Source: Colocasia esculenta (lineage: Eukaryota > Streptophyta > Magnoliopsida > Alismatales > Araceae). From it: a DNA stretch of 64,000 bases. Below, one piece after another: positions 1-11,390 of this stretch. Every line of letters begins with the position of its first letter. Positions within the stretch are counted from its first letter, which is position 1. Position numbers and translations under genes: made by a program. The DNA lies in the NCBI GenBank assembly GCA_014218235.1, contig CM024763.1, forward strand, positions 83,376,244 through 83,440,243, given 5' to 3'. Below the pieces are notes generated by a model, which worked only from the letters and a program-made list of their open reading frames with translations, ran no database searches and had not been told where the DNA came from.

Positions 1-56
1 AAGAGTCTGCCACGCCAGCTGCACCTTCTTCCATCCGAACTTCTGGAGAATGAGAG

Positions 57-1034
57 TCAATCCCCATAACAGGTGATTCTGAAACTTCTGGCTGGCTTGC
101 CACAACTGGTACTGTGCTGCTTGCTCTGCTGCTGCTGCTGCTGCTTGCTCTCCTGCTGCTGCTTCTTCTTGCTGCTTCTTCTTGAACTTCTGGGATCTCC
201 AATAATCGCTTCTCCTTCTGCCACAGAGGTCTTTGACCAAATTCCATCTTGCACAGAAAACCCACTTTTCTTCAAATTTCTGGACCTTATAGACTGGCCC
301 ATCTTTTCTACTACAGCTCCAGACACATCTACTCCGAAATGCTTGAAAATCTTGGTGAGAAGATGAGCATAAGGCAAGGAAACATTCAGTTTGCTCTTTG
401 TTTCCCAGATTTGAGTACTGGCAAACTTCATTCTCTCAATCATAACTGCGGCCAAGTTGATCTCCTTGTTCTGGATTGCCCAGAACATTATGTCCGAGTC
501 TGCCCTAGTGCATGAAGAAAACGTAGCACTACGAGGTACTATAATTTGACAGACAATAAAGTGAAGCAACCGATTAAATGCGGACATCTGATTAATATCT
601 AGCTTTCCATCTTTCAGCTTAAACCCTGGACCAATGATTCCGAGACCCTTTACTTCATCATTCACAGAGTGAATGCCACTGTACCCGGAGGTCTTTACTC
701 CAAACAACTCATGCAATAGTTCATGATCTATCTTGATCTGGGTGCCCTTCACTGAGGAGACAAGGGACCCATCTGCCTCTGACTTCAAACAAATGAAAAA
801 GGCTTTCACCAGGTCCGGATAGCTTACCTCGGTGAAAGTAGCAACATCCATCCACTGCATTCTTCTCAAAGCTTCGACTAGACAGGACATGCCACTCTTC
901 TCAAGGTTCTGAACATCCACTGCCTTATTTCCACAGATCTTCGTCTTCACGAAGGTGAACCTTTCCTGCTGCTCTGCGGTCAGATACTCAGCACTGTAGC
1001 CCCCTACACTTCCGGAGATCATCGGAGCGGCCAT
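57..1034 (-). CDS. Env-like ORF of copia-1 (325 codons)
   Basis: The ORF starts at ATG (1032-1034, MAAPMISG), about 400 bp downstream of the RNase H end, where Sireviruses carry their env-like gene. It resembles the central part of the 656-codon ORF at 58490-60460: both have a YP-LV-F segment, a VKG-I motif and a closing LPY-LT-F-HFGV block. The C-terminus is Lys/Gln rich with a run of six Gln. I see no signal peptide, transmembrane helix or fusion-peptide-like stretch, so a real envelope role is unsupported. It is shorter than its relative and may be truncated at its 3' end by a frameshift. Confidence 0.6.
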   Translation of the reverse strand: MAAPMISGSVGGYSAEYLTAEQQERFTFVKTKICGNKAVDVQNLEKSGMSCLVEALRRMQWMDVATFTEVSYPDLVKAFFICLKSEADGSLVSSVKGTQIKIDHELLHELFGVKTSGYSGIHSVNDEVKGLGIIGPGFKLKDGKLDINQMSAFNRLLHFIVCQIIVPRSATFSSCTRADSDIMFWAIQNKEINLAAVMIERMKFASTQIWETKSKLNVSLPYAHLLTKIFKHFGVDVSGAVVEKMGQSIRSRNLKKSGFSVQDGIWSKTSVAEGEAIIGDPRSSRRSSKKKQQQESKQQQQQQSKQHSTSCGKPARSFRITCYGD

Positions 1035-1437
1035 AGGTAGAGGAGAAAGGTTCTGGAGGAGAAGGAAGGTGGAAGAGATGGAACCTCTCGAGGGATTCTT
1101 CGCGGGAAGAAGAGAAAGCTTCGAAAGTTGCAGAGAGTCGATCCCGAAATCGTTAGGGCATCGGCTTTGGGTGAACAGATAAAAGATAAAAGGGTAAAGG
1201 TAGAAGACAAGTCGTTCTCAGAACGATTTGAATAATTTAATATTACTTTACCGAAAAGTGAAACGCCAAAGAGGTGGTAAAGGCAGAAAGCGACAAAAAA
1301 AGGTTTGACAAGTCAAACAACTTTTAACACGAGCGCGGTCAAGGAATGTAGATAACTGAGTTTTGCTTATCTTTAAGGAGGGAGAATTCCATTTCTATCT
1401 GAAAAATTTTTATGCCAATAAAATTACAGAAATCTTT
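1035..1437 (-). other. Non-coding spacer between pol and env-like ORF of copia-1
   Basis: About 400 bp without a supported gene. Unlike Sirevirus F, I see no run of purine-rich tracts here on the coding strand. Confidence 0.5.
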
Positions 1438-4400
1438 TCACACATTGCACATCCCTAATTCCCTTCTAAGAGATGTAAATCTCTCTTCAGGTAGGGCTTT
1501 TGTGAAGATATCTGCTAATTGACCATTTGTATCTATAAAAGAGATTTCTAAATTACCACTAGCTACATGGTCTCGAATAAAATGATATCTTACCTCTATG
1601 TGCTTAGTCCTTGAGTGCTGTACTGGATTTTTGGTGAGGTTGATGGCACTTGTATTATCACACAATAGTGGAATTGATTTGATGTGAATTCCGAAATCCT
1701 CAAGTTGTTGCTTTATCCAAAGAAGTTGTGTACAGCAATTTCCAGCAGCAACATATTCTGCCTCAGCTGTTGATAAAGCTACTGAATTTTGTTTCTTGGA
1801 TGACCATGATATTAAACATCCTGCAAGAAACTGACAACACCCACTGGTGCTTTTTCTATCTACTTTGCATCCAGCATAATCAGCATCTGAATATCCTATT
1901 AATTTTATTTCACAAGATCTAGGATACCAGAGACCTAAATCATGAGTTCTAGCCAGATATCTAAATATTCTTTTTACTGAATTTAAATGAGACCCTCTAG
2001 GATCTGCTTGATATCTAGCACACATGCATACACTAAACAAAATGTCTGGTCTACTTGCAGTTAAGTAAAGTAGTGACCCTATCATACCTCTATAATTCTT
2101 TTGATCTACCTTTTTACCTTTTTGATCACTGTCCATTCTGGTTGATGTGCTCATTGGAGTTGATAGTGGCTTTGCACCTTCAAATCCAAATTTCTTTAAC
2201 AGCTCTTTTGTGTACTTGGCTTGACAGATATGAGTGCCATCCTTCCCTTGCTTGATTTGCAATCCAAGGAAGTAGCTTAGTTCCCCCATCAAGCTCATTT
2301 CGAATTCTCCCTGCATAAGCTTTTCAAAGTACTTGCAAAAGATTCATCAATAGATCCAAAAATAATATCATCTACATATATTTGCACAAGAAGTATATGT
2401 TTAACCTTAGATTTTATAAATAAAGTACTATCTACTTTACCTCTAGTGAAACCATGATCTAATAAGAAAGTACTGAGCCTTTCATACTAGGCTCTAGGTG
2501 CTTGCTTTAAACCATATAAAGCCTTATGCAGTTTAAATACATGATTTGGAAATTCGGTATCATCAAAACCTGGAGGTTGTTCAACATAAACTTCCTCCTT
2601 GATAAAACTATTTAAAAAGGCTGACTTGACATCCATTTGAAATAGTTTTAAATCAAATGCAGATGCATAAGCAAGTAAAATCCTAATAGCCTCAAGTCTA
2701 GCTACAGGTGCATAGGTTTCATCGAAATCTATGCCTTCCTCTTGGGAGTAGCCTTGAGCTACCAGTCTGGCCTTGTTCCTTAAGATTATTCCAGACTCAT
2801 CCAGTTTATTTCTGAACACCCACTTGGTGCCAATAACTGAATGATTGGATGGTCTAGGAACAAGTGACCATACTTGGTTTCTCTTGAACTGATTTAGTTC
2901 ATCTTGCATGGCTAATATCCAAGATTCATCAGATAAAGCTTCATTGACTGTCTTAGGCTCTATTTGAGAAACAAAGGCTAAATAATCACAAGGAATTACA
3001 TTACCTCTTGTTCTTACCCCTACAGATGGATCACCAATAATGTTTTCAGGAGGGTGATCTTTCTGATGTCTCCATTCTTTTGGAAGATTTTCATGTTGAA
3101 TTTCAGTTTGCTGCAGTTCTTCCAGAGGAGGATCTTCCTTGTCCTTAATTGAGGTATTCTTTAATTTTTCAGACAAGTCATCTGCATCATCAATGTCACT
3201 AATTTCTTCCTTTTTCAAGGAAGGGTTAGATTCATCAAAGATAACATGTACAGATTGTTCAATTAACAAGGAACGTTTATTGAAAACTCTATAACCTTTG
3301 GGTTTAGAAGAGTACCCCATAAAGATGCCTTCATCTGATTTGGCATCCAACTTACCAATGTCCCTTTTTCCATTGTTGTGGATGAAGCAAGGACATCCAA
3401 ATATTCTGAAATGGCTGATCTTTGGTTTCTTTCCCTTGTAGAGTTCATAAGCAGTCTTCTTCAGAATCGGCCTGATCATTACTCTATTAATGATATAACA
3501 TGCAGTGTTGATGGCTTCGGCCCAGAAGTATCTTGGCAAATCATATTCTGATAACATGGTTCTTGCCATATCCAAAAGAGTTCTGTTTTTCCTCTCAGCA
3601 ATTCCATTCTGTTGAGGTGTCCTTGGGGCTGAGAAGTTGTGCTCAATTCCTTGATCATCACAGAACTTTGCAAACTTTTCATTCTGAAACTCACCACCAT
3701 GATCTGATCGGATAGAGACAATTGTGAACTTCTGATCTTTCTGAACTTTCTTGCTGAAGCTGACAAAATTGTCAAATGTGTCATCTTTGTGCTCTAGAAA
3801 GGATACCCAAGTGAATCTTGAATAATCATCAACTATTACAAATCCAAAATTCTTTCCTCCCAGACTAGTAGTCCTCATTGGCCCAAATAGATCCATATGA
3901 AGTAGTTCTAAGGGCTTTGAGGTGGTTACTACAGTCTTTGATTTGAAAGAGCTCTTGGTGTGCTTTCCTCTTGCACAAGGTTTGCAAATGCTGTCCAATC
4001 TAGAATTGACCTTTGGCAGTCCTTCCACTAGCTTTCTCTTTCTGAGCTTATTCAAACCGTCCAAGCTGCAGTGACCCAATCTTCTGTGCCACAGCTCTGT
4101 TGATTGATCTTTGCTGGCTGCCAAACAGACATCTTGATTCTTGAGTTCCTCGAGATAGAGAACATACAAGTTTCTTTCTCTGTAGGCTTCAAATATGACT
4201 GCACCATCCTTTAATATACTGCACTTTGATTCTTGGAACTGAATCTGATGGCCTTTGTCACACAACTGGCTGATGCTGATAAGGTTGTGCTTTAATCCTT
4301 TGACCAACATTACGTCTTCAATAACTGATTTCCCTTTGATGTTCACGGACCCACTTCCTATCACTGTGCCTTTTCCATTATCTCCATAGGTGACTGTACC

Positions 4401-4511
4401 TTCTTCAGCTTTGAGATCAACGAAAAACTTCTTGTTGCCTGACATGTGCCTTGAGCATCCACTGTCCAAGTACCATTTGGATGCTCTTAAATTTCCCTGA
4501 AATTTAAACAC
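1438..4511 (-). pseudogene. Copia-1 pol: protease, integrase, RT, RNase H (broken)
   Basis: The upstream piece (2487-4511, 674 codons) has a protease DSG within LDSGCSRHMSG near residue 16, an HHCC zinc-binding region (WHRRLGHC then CKPCARGKH), an integrase core (DLFGP, RSDHGGEF, ERKNRTL) and the start of RT (VFRNKLDESG). The downstream piece (1438-2316) has the RNase H motifs YSDADYAGC and STAEAEYVA. Between them lie a TAG at 2487-2489 where relatives have Trp, and a 1-nt frameshift near 2325-2330; the YVDD catalytic motif survives in the broken interval. The reading frame opens right after a stop behind a WVPK motif, so pol belonged to a gag-pol polyprotein. Confidence 0.88.
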
Positions 4512-4575
4512 TAAGTTTTAGGTACCCAAGTTCTTTTGGGTCCTGATGGGTTAGTATCATTGGTTTTTCTTTTTA

Positions 4576-5006
4576 TTATCCACTTTTTGTTCTTGTTAGG
4601 ACAGTTGCTTTGTTATGTCCTAGTTTGTTACAATGAGTACAGCAGGTTGTTCTAGTTACTCTTTCAACTGGATTGTATTTAAATTTTTTAAGTTCTTTAC
4701 TCTTTTCGGATATAAATTCAGGAGTTGGGTAAGTGTTAGGAAAGACTTTTGTTTCTTCATTTTCCGAGGGAGTATAACCAAAACCATGTTTCTTCTTGGT
4801 TGATCTTTTAGCTCCACTCATCATTAGAAGAGGTTTATTATTTGTGAACTTGTTTATGGTGCTTGTTAAATGTTCATTTTCTTTATTTAATCTTTCTATT
4901 TCTGTTTTAAGTCCACTTAAGTCTTCTTGTTTTTATAAATGAATTATTTTCTTATTTTTCTCTTTTAAATCTTCACATAATAATTCATTCCTTCTTTTAT
5001 GTTCAG
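4576..5006 (-). pseudogene. Copia-1 gag C-terminal region (frameshifted)
   Basis: This continues gag after a frameshift near 5037. It encodes a Lys/Glu-rich probable coiled coil and then a degraded second zinc knuckle (CTHCNKLGHNKA, final Cys not in frame). Several stops and frame changes separate it from pol. Confidence 0.6.
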
Positions 5007-6284
5007 TTATTTGTTTTTCAAGTTCTTCATTTTCGGTTTTAGATCTGAGTTTGTATTTTCTAAACAGATTAAATTCTTCTTACTAATTTTAAGTAATTTA
5101 GATACTTCTTTATATTTTTCATAGAGTTCATTAAAAGCACTTTCTAAGTTATCAGAATCTGAATCATTGCATGAATCAAAAGAAGAGTCAGAAGTTACCT
5201 TATCTTCGGTATTGGCCATGAGGGCCAAGTTTGCTTCTTCACCTTCACTGCTCGAGCTTGACTCACTATCTGAGTCACTGCTGTTCTCCCAAGCAGCTGC
5301 CATTGCTTTCTTTTTATACTTCTTGAATCTTCTGAAGTTGTCCTTCTTCTTATGATCATTCTTTTTTAGCATTGGACAATCTGCCTTGATGTGTCCAGGC
5401 TTCTTGCATTCATAGCATATTACTTCTCCTTTCTTTGGATCCTTTACTTCTGGTTTTCTGAAGTCTTTGTTCTTCTTGAAAAATCTTCTTCCGGACTGAT
5501 ACTTCTTTTTCTTTGCTAATATTCTCTGAAGTCTTCGAGACAGCATGGCTTCTTCATCATCACTGTCTTTGCTACCTTCACTGTTATCCAAAGATTCTTC
5601 TGATATCTCATCATTCGCTTTGAGAGCATTAGATTGCTTCCTTCTGCTGGAGGATTCTCCTAATCTCTCCATATTTATCTCATGAGCCATGAGAGATCCT
5701 ATTAGCTTTTCCAATGACATTAATTTCAGATCATTGGCTTCCTCAATGGCTGTTACTTTTGGAGTCCATGAGGATGGCAGAGATCTGAGTATCTTCCTGA
5801 CCATGTCTGGTACACCATAGACTTTACCTAATCCAGCTAATCCATTTGTGATATCTGTGAATCTGCTAAACATCTGAGTTATGGATTCATTTGACTGCAT
5901 CTGGAACCTTTCATATTGGGCTACAAGAATATCGATTCTTGTCTCCTTTACTTTGTCTGTCCCTTCATAAGTGATCCTGAGCTTTTCCCACATTTCCATT
6001 GCGGATTTGCAGGCTGAAACTCTGTTGAATTCTTTCTTGCTGAGGGCACAGCAAAGGATGCTCTTGGCTTTGCAGTTTAGGGATATTCTTCTTCTGTCGT
6101 CATCTGTCCACTGAGCCTTAGCATTTGTGATTAGGAGATCACCTTCTTCTACTATGGACCATATTGTATAATCGTGACCTTGTAGAAAGTACTCCATTCT
6201 TGTCTTCCAGTAGGTGTAATCTTCTCCATCGAACAGGGGAGGCCTGTTGACTGACTGACCTTCGAAGTTGCTTTGGGCTGCCAT
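5007..6284 (-). CDS. Copia-1 gag (capsid and zinc knuckle)
   Basis: ATG at 6282-6284 (MAAQSNFEGQ) is the likely start; an in-frame extension further upstream uses GTG and runs into the PBS, so I reject it. The product has the copia gag signature: FDGEDYTYWKTRM near the N-terminus, then YEGTDKVKETR, LVAQYERFQM and a CCHC knuckle CYECKKPGHIKADC, followed by an acidic Ser-rich stretch and a coiled coil. It forms the virus-like particle. It aligns well with the gag of F (51407-52561). The last codons are out of frame after a 1-nt frameshift near 5037. Confidence 0.8.
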   Translation of the reverse strand: MAAQSNFEGQSVNRPPLFDGEDYTYWKTRMEYFLQGHDYTIWSIVEEGDLLITNAKAQWTDDDRRRISLNCKAKSILCCALSKKEFNRVSACKSAMEMWEKLRITYEGTDKVKETRIDILVAQYERFQMQSNESITQMFSRFTDITNGLAGLGKVYGVPDMVRKILRSLPSSWTPKVTAIEEANDLKLMSLEKLIGSLMAHEINMERLGESSSRRKQSNALKANDEISEESLDNSEGSKDSDDEEAMLSRRLQRILAKKKKYQSGRRFFKKNKDFRKPEVKDPKKGEVICYECKKPGHIKADCPMLKKNDHKKKDNFRRFKKYKKKAMAAAWENSSDSDSESSSSSEGEEANLALMANTEDKVTSDSSFDSCNDSDSDNLESAFNELYEKYKEVSKLLKISKKNLICLENTNSDLKPKMKNLKNK

Positions 6285-6334
6285 TGATCTTTGCTCTTCA
6301 GATCGTTGGATCTTCTTCTTTGTCGAAGAGACGG

Positions 6335-6346
6335 GCTCTGATACCA
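6335..6346 (-). promoter_or_regulatory. Copia-1 primer-binding site (iMet type)
   Basis: Minus strand TGGTATCAGAGC, complementary to the 3' end of initiator tRNA-Met, two bases from the LTR end at 6349. It primes minus-strand DNA synthesis. Confidence 0.9.
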
Positions 6347-6348
6347 CT

Positions 6349-7462
6349 TGTTGCCCAGCTAGCTAGCCCAGAGGGGGGTGAATGGGTTATTAAAATTTGA
6401 ACTTTGATTAAAACCTGTTCACTAAAAGGATTACACAACAACTTAAACAAACGTTAGAGTTGGACAAAACAAGACAGCAAACGCACATAAGCACAACCAC
6501 AAGACACAAAGGTTTTTATCCTGGTTCGGAACTCCTCTCCACAGGAGACCTACGTCCAGTCCCTGAGCAATGCCTCAGGATTTTACTAACAAGGGTACTA
6601 ACCCCCTCACAGATCCTTACACCCAGCCTCAACTGGTCTTCCTTCAACCTGAAGGGAAAACAACCACCCTGGATACCACCAGGTCTTCCTTCGTCCAGAA
6701 GGGAAAACAACCACCCTGGATACCACCAGGTCTTCCTTCGTCCAGAAGGGTACAAACCAAGGAAATGAAGTTTAAGAACAAGCTTCAGGCACTAGCTTAA
6801 TCAGCTGCAAGCTGAAGCAAACAAGCCTCAAGAGAGAAACAGAATTTTACACTAGTTTCTCTCCAAAGACTACACAGGCTCTCACAGGAATTTGTTGTTT
6901 GAACACTGAGAGCTAAAGAGCTAAGAAGACAATTTGAATGGACGCTTCGCTTTTTCTTGGAACTCAGAAGACTAGAAGAATTGGTGTTGCTCGCTTTTTC
7001 TGTATATCACTATATATTCTCAGTCTTGAGTCTTGTATTTTTGCTTCTTCTTGAAATTTGAACGTTAAGAGAACCGTTGTCTCTCATCCAGGTGTACGTT
7101 AGACTGGTCACCAAGGAAGCTTCTGAACTTCAGTCTTTTATCCAAAAAAAATGTTTTAGAATCTTGTATCTTGTATCCAATGTTGTACAGATGAGTCTTG
7201 TCAGATATCTGCGAGCATATCAACAATAAATAGAGGACAGCTGGGACTGCCGTCGATTGTTAGTTGCAGATGGAACAGATATGCAATATATAGCAAAGCT
7301 CCTTTCTGTCTAAAAAGGACGTAGACAGAGTAGCATAAAAATGGAAGATATTGTCTGCATGCATGGGAGATACGATCAGAGAGCATTTAATGCATAGCAG
7401 TCAACAGACGAGATATGACTTTGACTTTTCAACACTATTAAAAACATTATACTGATACAACA
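6349..7462 (-). repeat. Copia-1 5' LTR (1114 bp)
   Basis: The borders are the inverted repeat TGTTG at 6349 and CAACA at 7462; the inner border adjoins the PBS. The partner LTR lies outside the window, so the outer border rests on the terminal repeat and on the change to D sequence. It contains a 47-bp tandem repeat. Confidence 0.75.
6635..6750. repeat. 47-bp tandem repeat in copia-1 LTR, about 2.5 copies
   Basis: GGTCTTCC recurs at 6635, 6682 and 6729, exactly 47 bp apart, with nearly identical sequence between. Confidence 0.9.
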
Positions 7463-7479
7463 GGAAAGTTGATATGAAT

Positions 7480-8290
7480 ACTCCCGATGACTTATGAAAT
7501 CGTTATACGATAACAGACAAATCGTTATGACAGAGCATTATCTTATAATGATGAAATCGTTATGAGAACTGAAGAAATCGTTACAGCTATCAAGTCATTA
7601 CGAGTTTCAAAGAAATCGTTACGAGATTTGAAGAAATCGTTACAGCTATCAAGTCGTTACGAGTTTCAAAGAAATCGTTACGAGATTTGAGGAAATCGTT
7701 ACAGCTATCAAGTCGTTACGAGTTTCAAAGAAATCGTTACGAGAACTCTTAACAAATCGTTGCACGAAGCAAATCGTTATGAGATGTAAGTCGTTGAGTT
7801 TCTAAGAAATCGTTGTGAAACACTTAAGAAATCGATATGAAATGCAAGTCGTTATGACAGTACAGAAATCGTTATGAAACTCTTAACAAATCGTTACACG
7901 AAGCAAATCGTTATGAGATCTGAAGAAATCGTTACGGCTAGAGAGTCGTTGCGAGTTCTAAAGAAGTCGTTACGAGGTCTAAAGAAATCGTTACGGCTAG
8001 AGAGTCGTTGCGAGTTCTAAAGAAGTCGTTACGAAGTCTAAAGAAATCGTTACGGCTAGAGAGTCGTTGCGAGTTCTAAAGAAGTCGTTACGAGGTCTAA
8101 AGAAATCGTTACGGCTAGAGAGTCGTTGCGAGTTCTAAAGAAGTCGTTACGAGGTCTAAAGAAATCGTTACGGCTAGAGAGTCGTTGCGAGTTCTAAAGA
8201 AATCGTTGCGATATCGATTTATTTTGAACTTTTCGGTCAGAGAGGAAATCGTTCTGCTTATCAAAGAAGTCGATACAAAGACTTGGACAG
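7480..8290 (+). repeat. 59-bp minisatellite built of 17-21 bp TCGTTA subunits
   Basis: Regular units start at 7580, 7639 and 7698, and again at 7931, 7990, 8049, 8108 and 8167, always 59 bp apart. Each unit holds three TCGTT words spaced 17, 21 and 21 bp. More diverged units fill the rest. Confidence 0.9.
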
Positions 8291-8402
8291 AATGTGAGAT
8301 GAGACTTACCTGATTGTCTTGAACTTTCATTTTTCTTTTATTTCCTGTTCTCAAAGCTCAAGTAATTTGTTAGTACTATTTTGTTAATCATCAAAATTAA
8401 TA

Positions 8403-8410
8403 TATAAATA
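8403..8410 (+). promoter_or_regulatory. Candidate TATA box of D LTR
   Basis: TATAAATA lies about 110 bp downstream of the minisatellite and about 1 kb before the LTR end. Confidence 0.45.
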
Positions 8411-9456
8411 AATGAATTATTTATTATGGGGACAGTTTGGTCATCAGTTCTGACTGATTGTTCTGAATTAGCTAGACATCTGACTGTTATACTGTTATTG
8501 TTAGTCTGTTAGTTCAGACGTACTGCACTATTACTGCGCCACCACTGACTGTTACTGAACTGTTACTGTCCTGATATTGAGCGACTACTGTCATACCCTT
8601 TCCTTGCTCTACTTGTTACTTGCTATCTTGAGTTATCATTTTCTATCGTGACTTAATCATAATCATTGTGCTATATTCTCTCGTTGTCTTTGATAACAAA
8701 GTGCCATTTAACAAACAAAACAAAGTACTATGTTCTCTCGTTGTCTATTGACAACAAAAGTGCTATATTCTCTCTCGGCTATCTACGGATAACCAAAGTG
8801 CAATTTACTCTTTACACGACCAACTACTATCTCTCTCCTTGCTATACCTGTCGCTAGCTATTACTTGACACTGTCGCTACATGCTATTGCGTTGTTACCA
8901 TTTTCGATCGTGACTTGACTTTAATCATCGTGCTATGCTTGATTCACGTGCTATTTGAACCATGTTACAGGTGCTATTACTTTCTCGACTTTACATGACT
9001 CTCTCTATCATTAGTTACTCTGTCCTTTAAAGCATTAATCATTTAAAGCATGCTTGATCCTGAGATTTAAGTCCTACTAGGCTAACTCCCTCACCCTTCG
9101 TTATTTGTTATTGTGTCTCAGGTAAGTCAGATAATGACGTTACACACATCAATGGGACATGACCAGAGTGATGAGCAACCTGAAGTCAGTTGATGAAGTT
9201 ACCCTAGTACCATGGAGTCTAATAGTTATTGCTTTAGATTTCTTTTTAATGTAGTGATGTCAATGAGCCTTGTGCATGGCTCCGAATTAGTGGCTGTAAT
9301 AGTCTTAGTGACTTTATAATGAAATGAAGACTTTATTTCAATTATTGTTCATTAGATGCTCTGATGTTTACATCTGTATGCGCAATTTACTTTACCATAC
9401 TCATTGCTCACGTTTCCCTCTGATTTATTCCGCTGCTAAATTGGAGGAGCGTGACA

Positions 9457-10690
9457 GGTGGAGAGTGCTTCTCCCAGTTCTGCGCAGTTAACCAAGATCT
9501 ATCACTGTTTTACCTAGGTGATAGGTATGTGAATGTGAATGTGTGTCCTTCTAGTGGTGGTTTGGACTAGGTGTCATGGCAACTAAGTGTAAAATGTGAA
9601 ATTATGTGAATATGAATATGTGAATTGTGCAATGTGTAAAATGAGCATGTGAAAGTATAAAGTGAATGTGTTGTTTTGTGAATAATTGTAAACTATGTGA
9701 ATATGTTTAATTCATGTCAAAACAGCAAGCAAATGGTGAGAATAATTATGATAAATATATAAAAGAATATCTAGATTCCATGCTAGATGTACTCTTTATT
9801 TAATACATAGCTTCGTGCTTCAATTGTGTATAGTTGCAAACCAACTTGAATATGTTTTAACTTTCAATTCATGTATGATAAAAGGTGACATCATGCATAA
9901 TTGTGAATTATTTACATTAAAACAGCAAGTTAAATGTGTAAATGAATGTGAAAAGTGCATGTGAAATTGATTAGAATCTATGCTAGGTTGCTAATCACCC
10001 TATGCTTAATTCCATGTTCTAGATTTGTAGAATTGTACTATAAAATGGATAATATTGAATTGTTAAATCATGTACATGTTATACGTAGGGAGCATGTATA
10101 GGAATGTGAGTTATATTGTTTAATATTATAAGTATGTAACATGTATTCTATTGCTATAAGTCTTTCCATGTAAATTAGTTTGGATTGTATAGAGCATGCA
10201 ACATGTGTTACTTCTTACATTTAAAAGTCAGTGTGTGCGTATGATGTGTATGGATGTTGTACATGGATTACTTGCTGAGTCTATTAGACTCATACTTGCT
10301 TCGGCGTACAGGTGTGACAGGTGTCTCCACTTCCGAGGAGGAGATATTTAGGAGCGACTCCGAGCGCGAGGAGTAGCTTGTGTTGTGGAGACTTCGACAT
10401 TGTACTTTTATTTTCTTAAGTATGTAATGAATAAGTGATGTATCTCATTTAGACAATGTAAATTTGATTTAAAATTTCAATTACATGGACTTTAGCTTTT
10501 CTTTTCAATGCTATATGGACTGTGGATATTTAATGATAATGATGGAATGAGAATAAACTTCTTATTATTATGTTGTATTTGTGTACATCTCAGCTTAGTG
10601 TTTAGTGGTGGGTCAATGTCCCACTGTGACGACGTTCGTTATACCGATGTGGATTGGTATAATCGTACCGGTATAAGGAGGGTCGTTACA
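9457..10690 (+). repeat. A 5' LTR, right 1.23 kb
   Basis: Collinear with 39552-40787 with scattered differences. The first 1.85 kb of this LTR is separated from it by D and lies outside the window. The end is TCGTTACA at 10690. Confidence 0.9.
10277..10291 (+). other. Conserved inverted repeat in A LTR
   Basis: GAGTCTATTAGACTC forms a 7-bp stem. The same place in C LTRs (24399-24413, 32616-32630) reads GAGTCTTTAAGACTC, with one base pair exchanged on both arms. The other A copy is at 40374-40388. Confidence 0.6.
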
Positions 10691-10695
10691 GAGAT

Positions 10696-10707
10696 TGGTA
10701 TCAGAGC
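10696..10707 (+). promoter_or_regulatory. A primer-binding site (iMet type)
   Basis: TGGTATCAGAGC after a 5-nt spacer GAGAT that follows the LTR end. Confidence 0.92.
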
Positions 10708-10877
10708 AAGAGGTTGAGATTGTACATGAATATATGCCATCATCTTCATAATATGCTAAGTCTTTATAGATTTGTCCACATGTGTAGAAATGATTAATAA
10801 TGAATGAAAGATAGATAAGAAAGTGGTTAGGAATTAATTAACTTAGTTCTAAATGTGATTAAATTGTCTTGCAGGCT

Positions 10878-11090
10878 ATGGCTTCTCGTGGTAGGTGTGG
10901 TGTTCCTGCTCGTAAGGATGAGCAGAGGAGAGAGGAGAGGGGTGAGCAGCAGGGCCCAGCACCACAAGGACGTACTGTACTTCCTCCACCACCACCAGTA
11001 GATTATGGAGTATTCATGCAAGGTCTGGTGCAGGCCATGCAGACTTAGGCTCATACTCAGGCTGCACTCCAGGCTCAGCTAGAGGCTCAG
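10878..11090 (+). pseudogene. A gag exon 1 (71 codons)
   Basis: ATG at 10878 follows a splice-acceptor-like TTGCAG at 10869-10874. The codons give MASRGRCGVPARK, a Pro-rich stretch, DYGVFMQGLVQAMQ and a Gln/Ala-rich tail. Length and phase match the exon in C (25023-25235). It contains a TAG at 11047 where C has CAG. It ends with CAG directly before GTTAGA of intron 1. Confidence 0.7.
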
Positions 11091-11183
11091 GTTAGAACAA
11101 TAGATAGAGTAGTCTGTTTTATTTAATTGTATGATTGTTACGTTGCTATGTTGCATATGTGTTATTTATGTTGTTTGTTGTAG
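11091..11183 (+). other. A gag intron 1 (93 bp)
   Basis: It runs GTTAGA to TTGTTGTAG, with an AT-rich, T-rich 3' end. The reading frame on both sides is phase 0 and the position matches that in C. Confidence 0.65.
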
Positions 11184-11390
11184 TAGGCTCAGTCTCCAGC
11201 TCACGTTCCCCAGGGGCATGACCATGGTTGACCTTCCATCATGGAGCGATTCAAGAGGATGGCTCCACCCTCTTTTAAGGGGGAGAGTGATCCACTGCTA
11301 GCGGAGAGCCGGATGAGAGAGATTGAGAAGATCTTCCGAGCGATTAGGTGTGCTGAGGACAAGGTTAGCTTAGCCACCTATATGCTGCAG
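11184..11390 (+). pseudogene. A gag exon 2 (69 codons)
   Basis: It encodes the conserved gag start IMERFKRMAPPSFKGESDP, then MREIEKIFRAIRC and LATYMLQ, the usual Ty3/gypsy matrix/capsid entry. It has an initial TAG where C has CAG, and a TGA at 11228. It ends with CAG at the intron 2 donor. Confidence 0.75.

Larger units (their letters stand above)
1..7462 (-). mobile_element. Copia-1: Ty1/copia Sirevirus, 5' part (3' LTR off the left edge)
   Basis: Reading on the minus strand the order is 5' LTR (7462-6349), PBS, gag, protease, integrase, reverse transcriptase, RNase H and an env-like ORF, which is the Sirevirus layout. The 3' LTR is not in the window. The LTR ends TGTTG and CAACA mark the right border at 7462. 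The element interrupts the D LTR, so it is younger than D. Its gag and pol carry frameshifts and a stop. Confidence 0.88.
7463..9456 (+). repeat. D: right part of a gypsy-type LTR (or solo LTR) inserted in the 5' LTR of A
   Basis: The segment ends GGAGCGTGACA at 9456, a typical chromovirus LTR end, and is followed directly by A LTR sequence beginning GGTGG. In the other LTR of A the same sequence (39552) continues unbroken to the left, so D is an insertion. No ORF is supported. It holds a 59-bp minisatellite and a TATA box, giving a U3-like then U5-like layout. Its left part is beyond copia-1, off the window, so solo LTR and 3' LTR cannot be told apart. Confidence 0.65.

Noticed and set aside
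73..366. Plus-strand Leu/Cys-rich frame of 97 codons
   Set aside because: It is the reverse of the CAG-rich (Gln) codons of the copia-1 env-like ORF, so composition alone explains it.
7480..8290. Centromeric satellite
   Set aside because: Only about a dozen 59-bp units, confined to one LTR; far too short for a satellite array.
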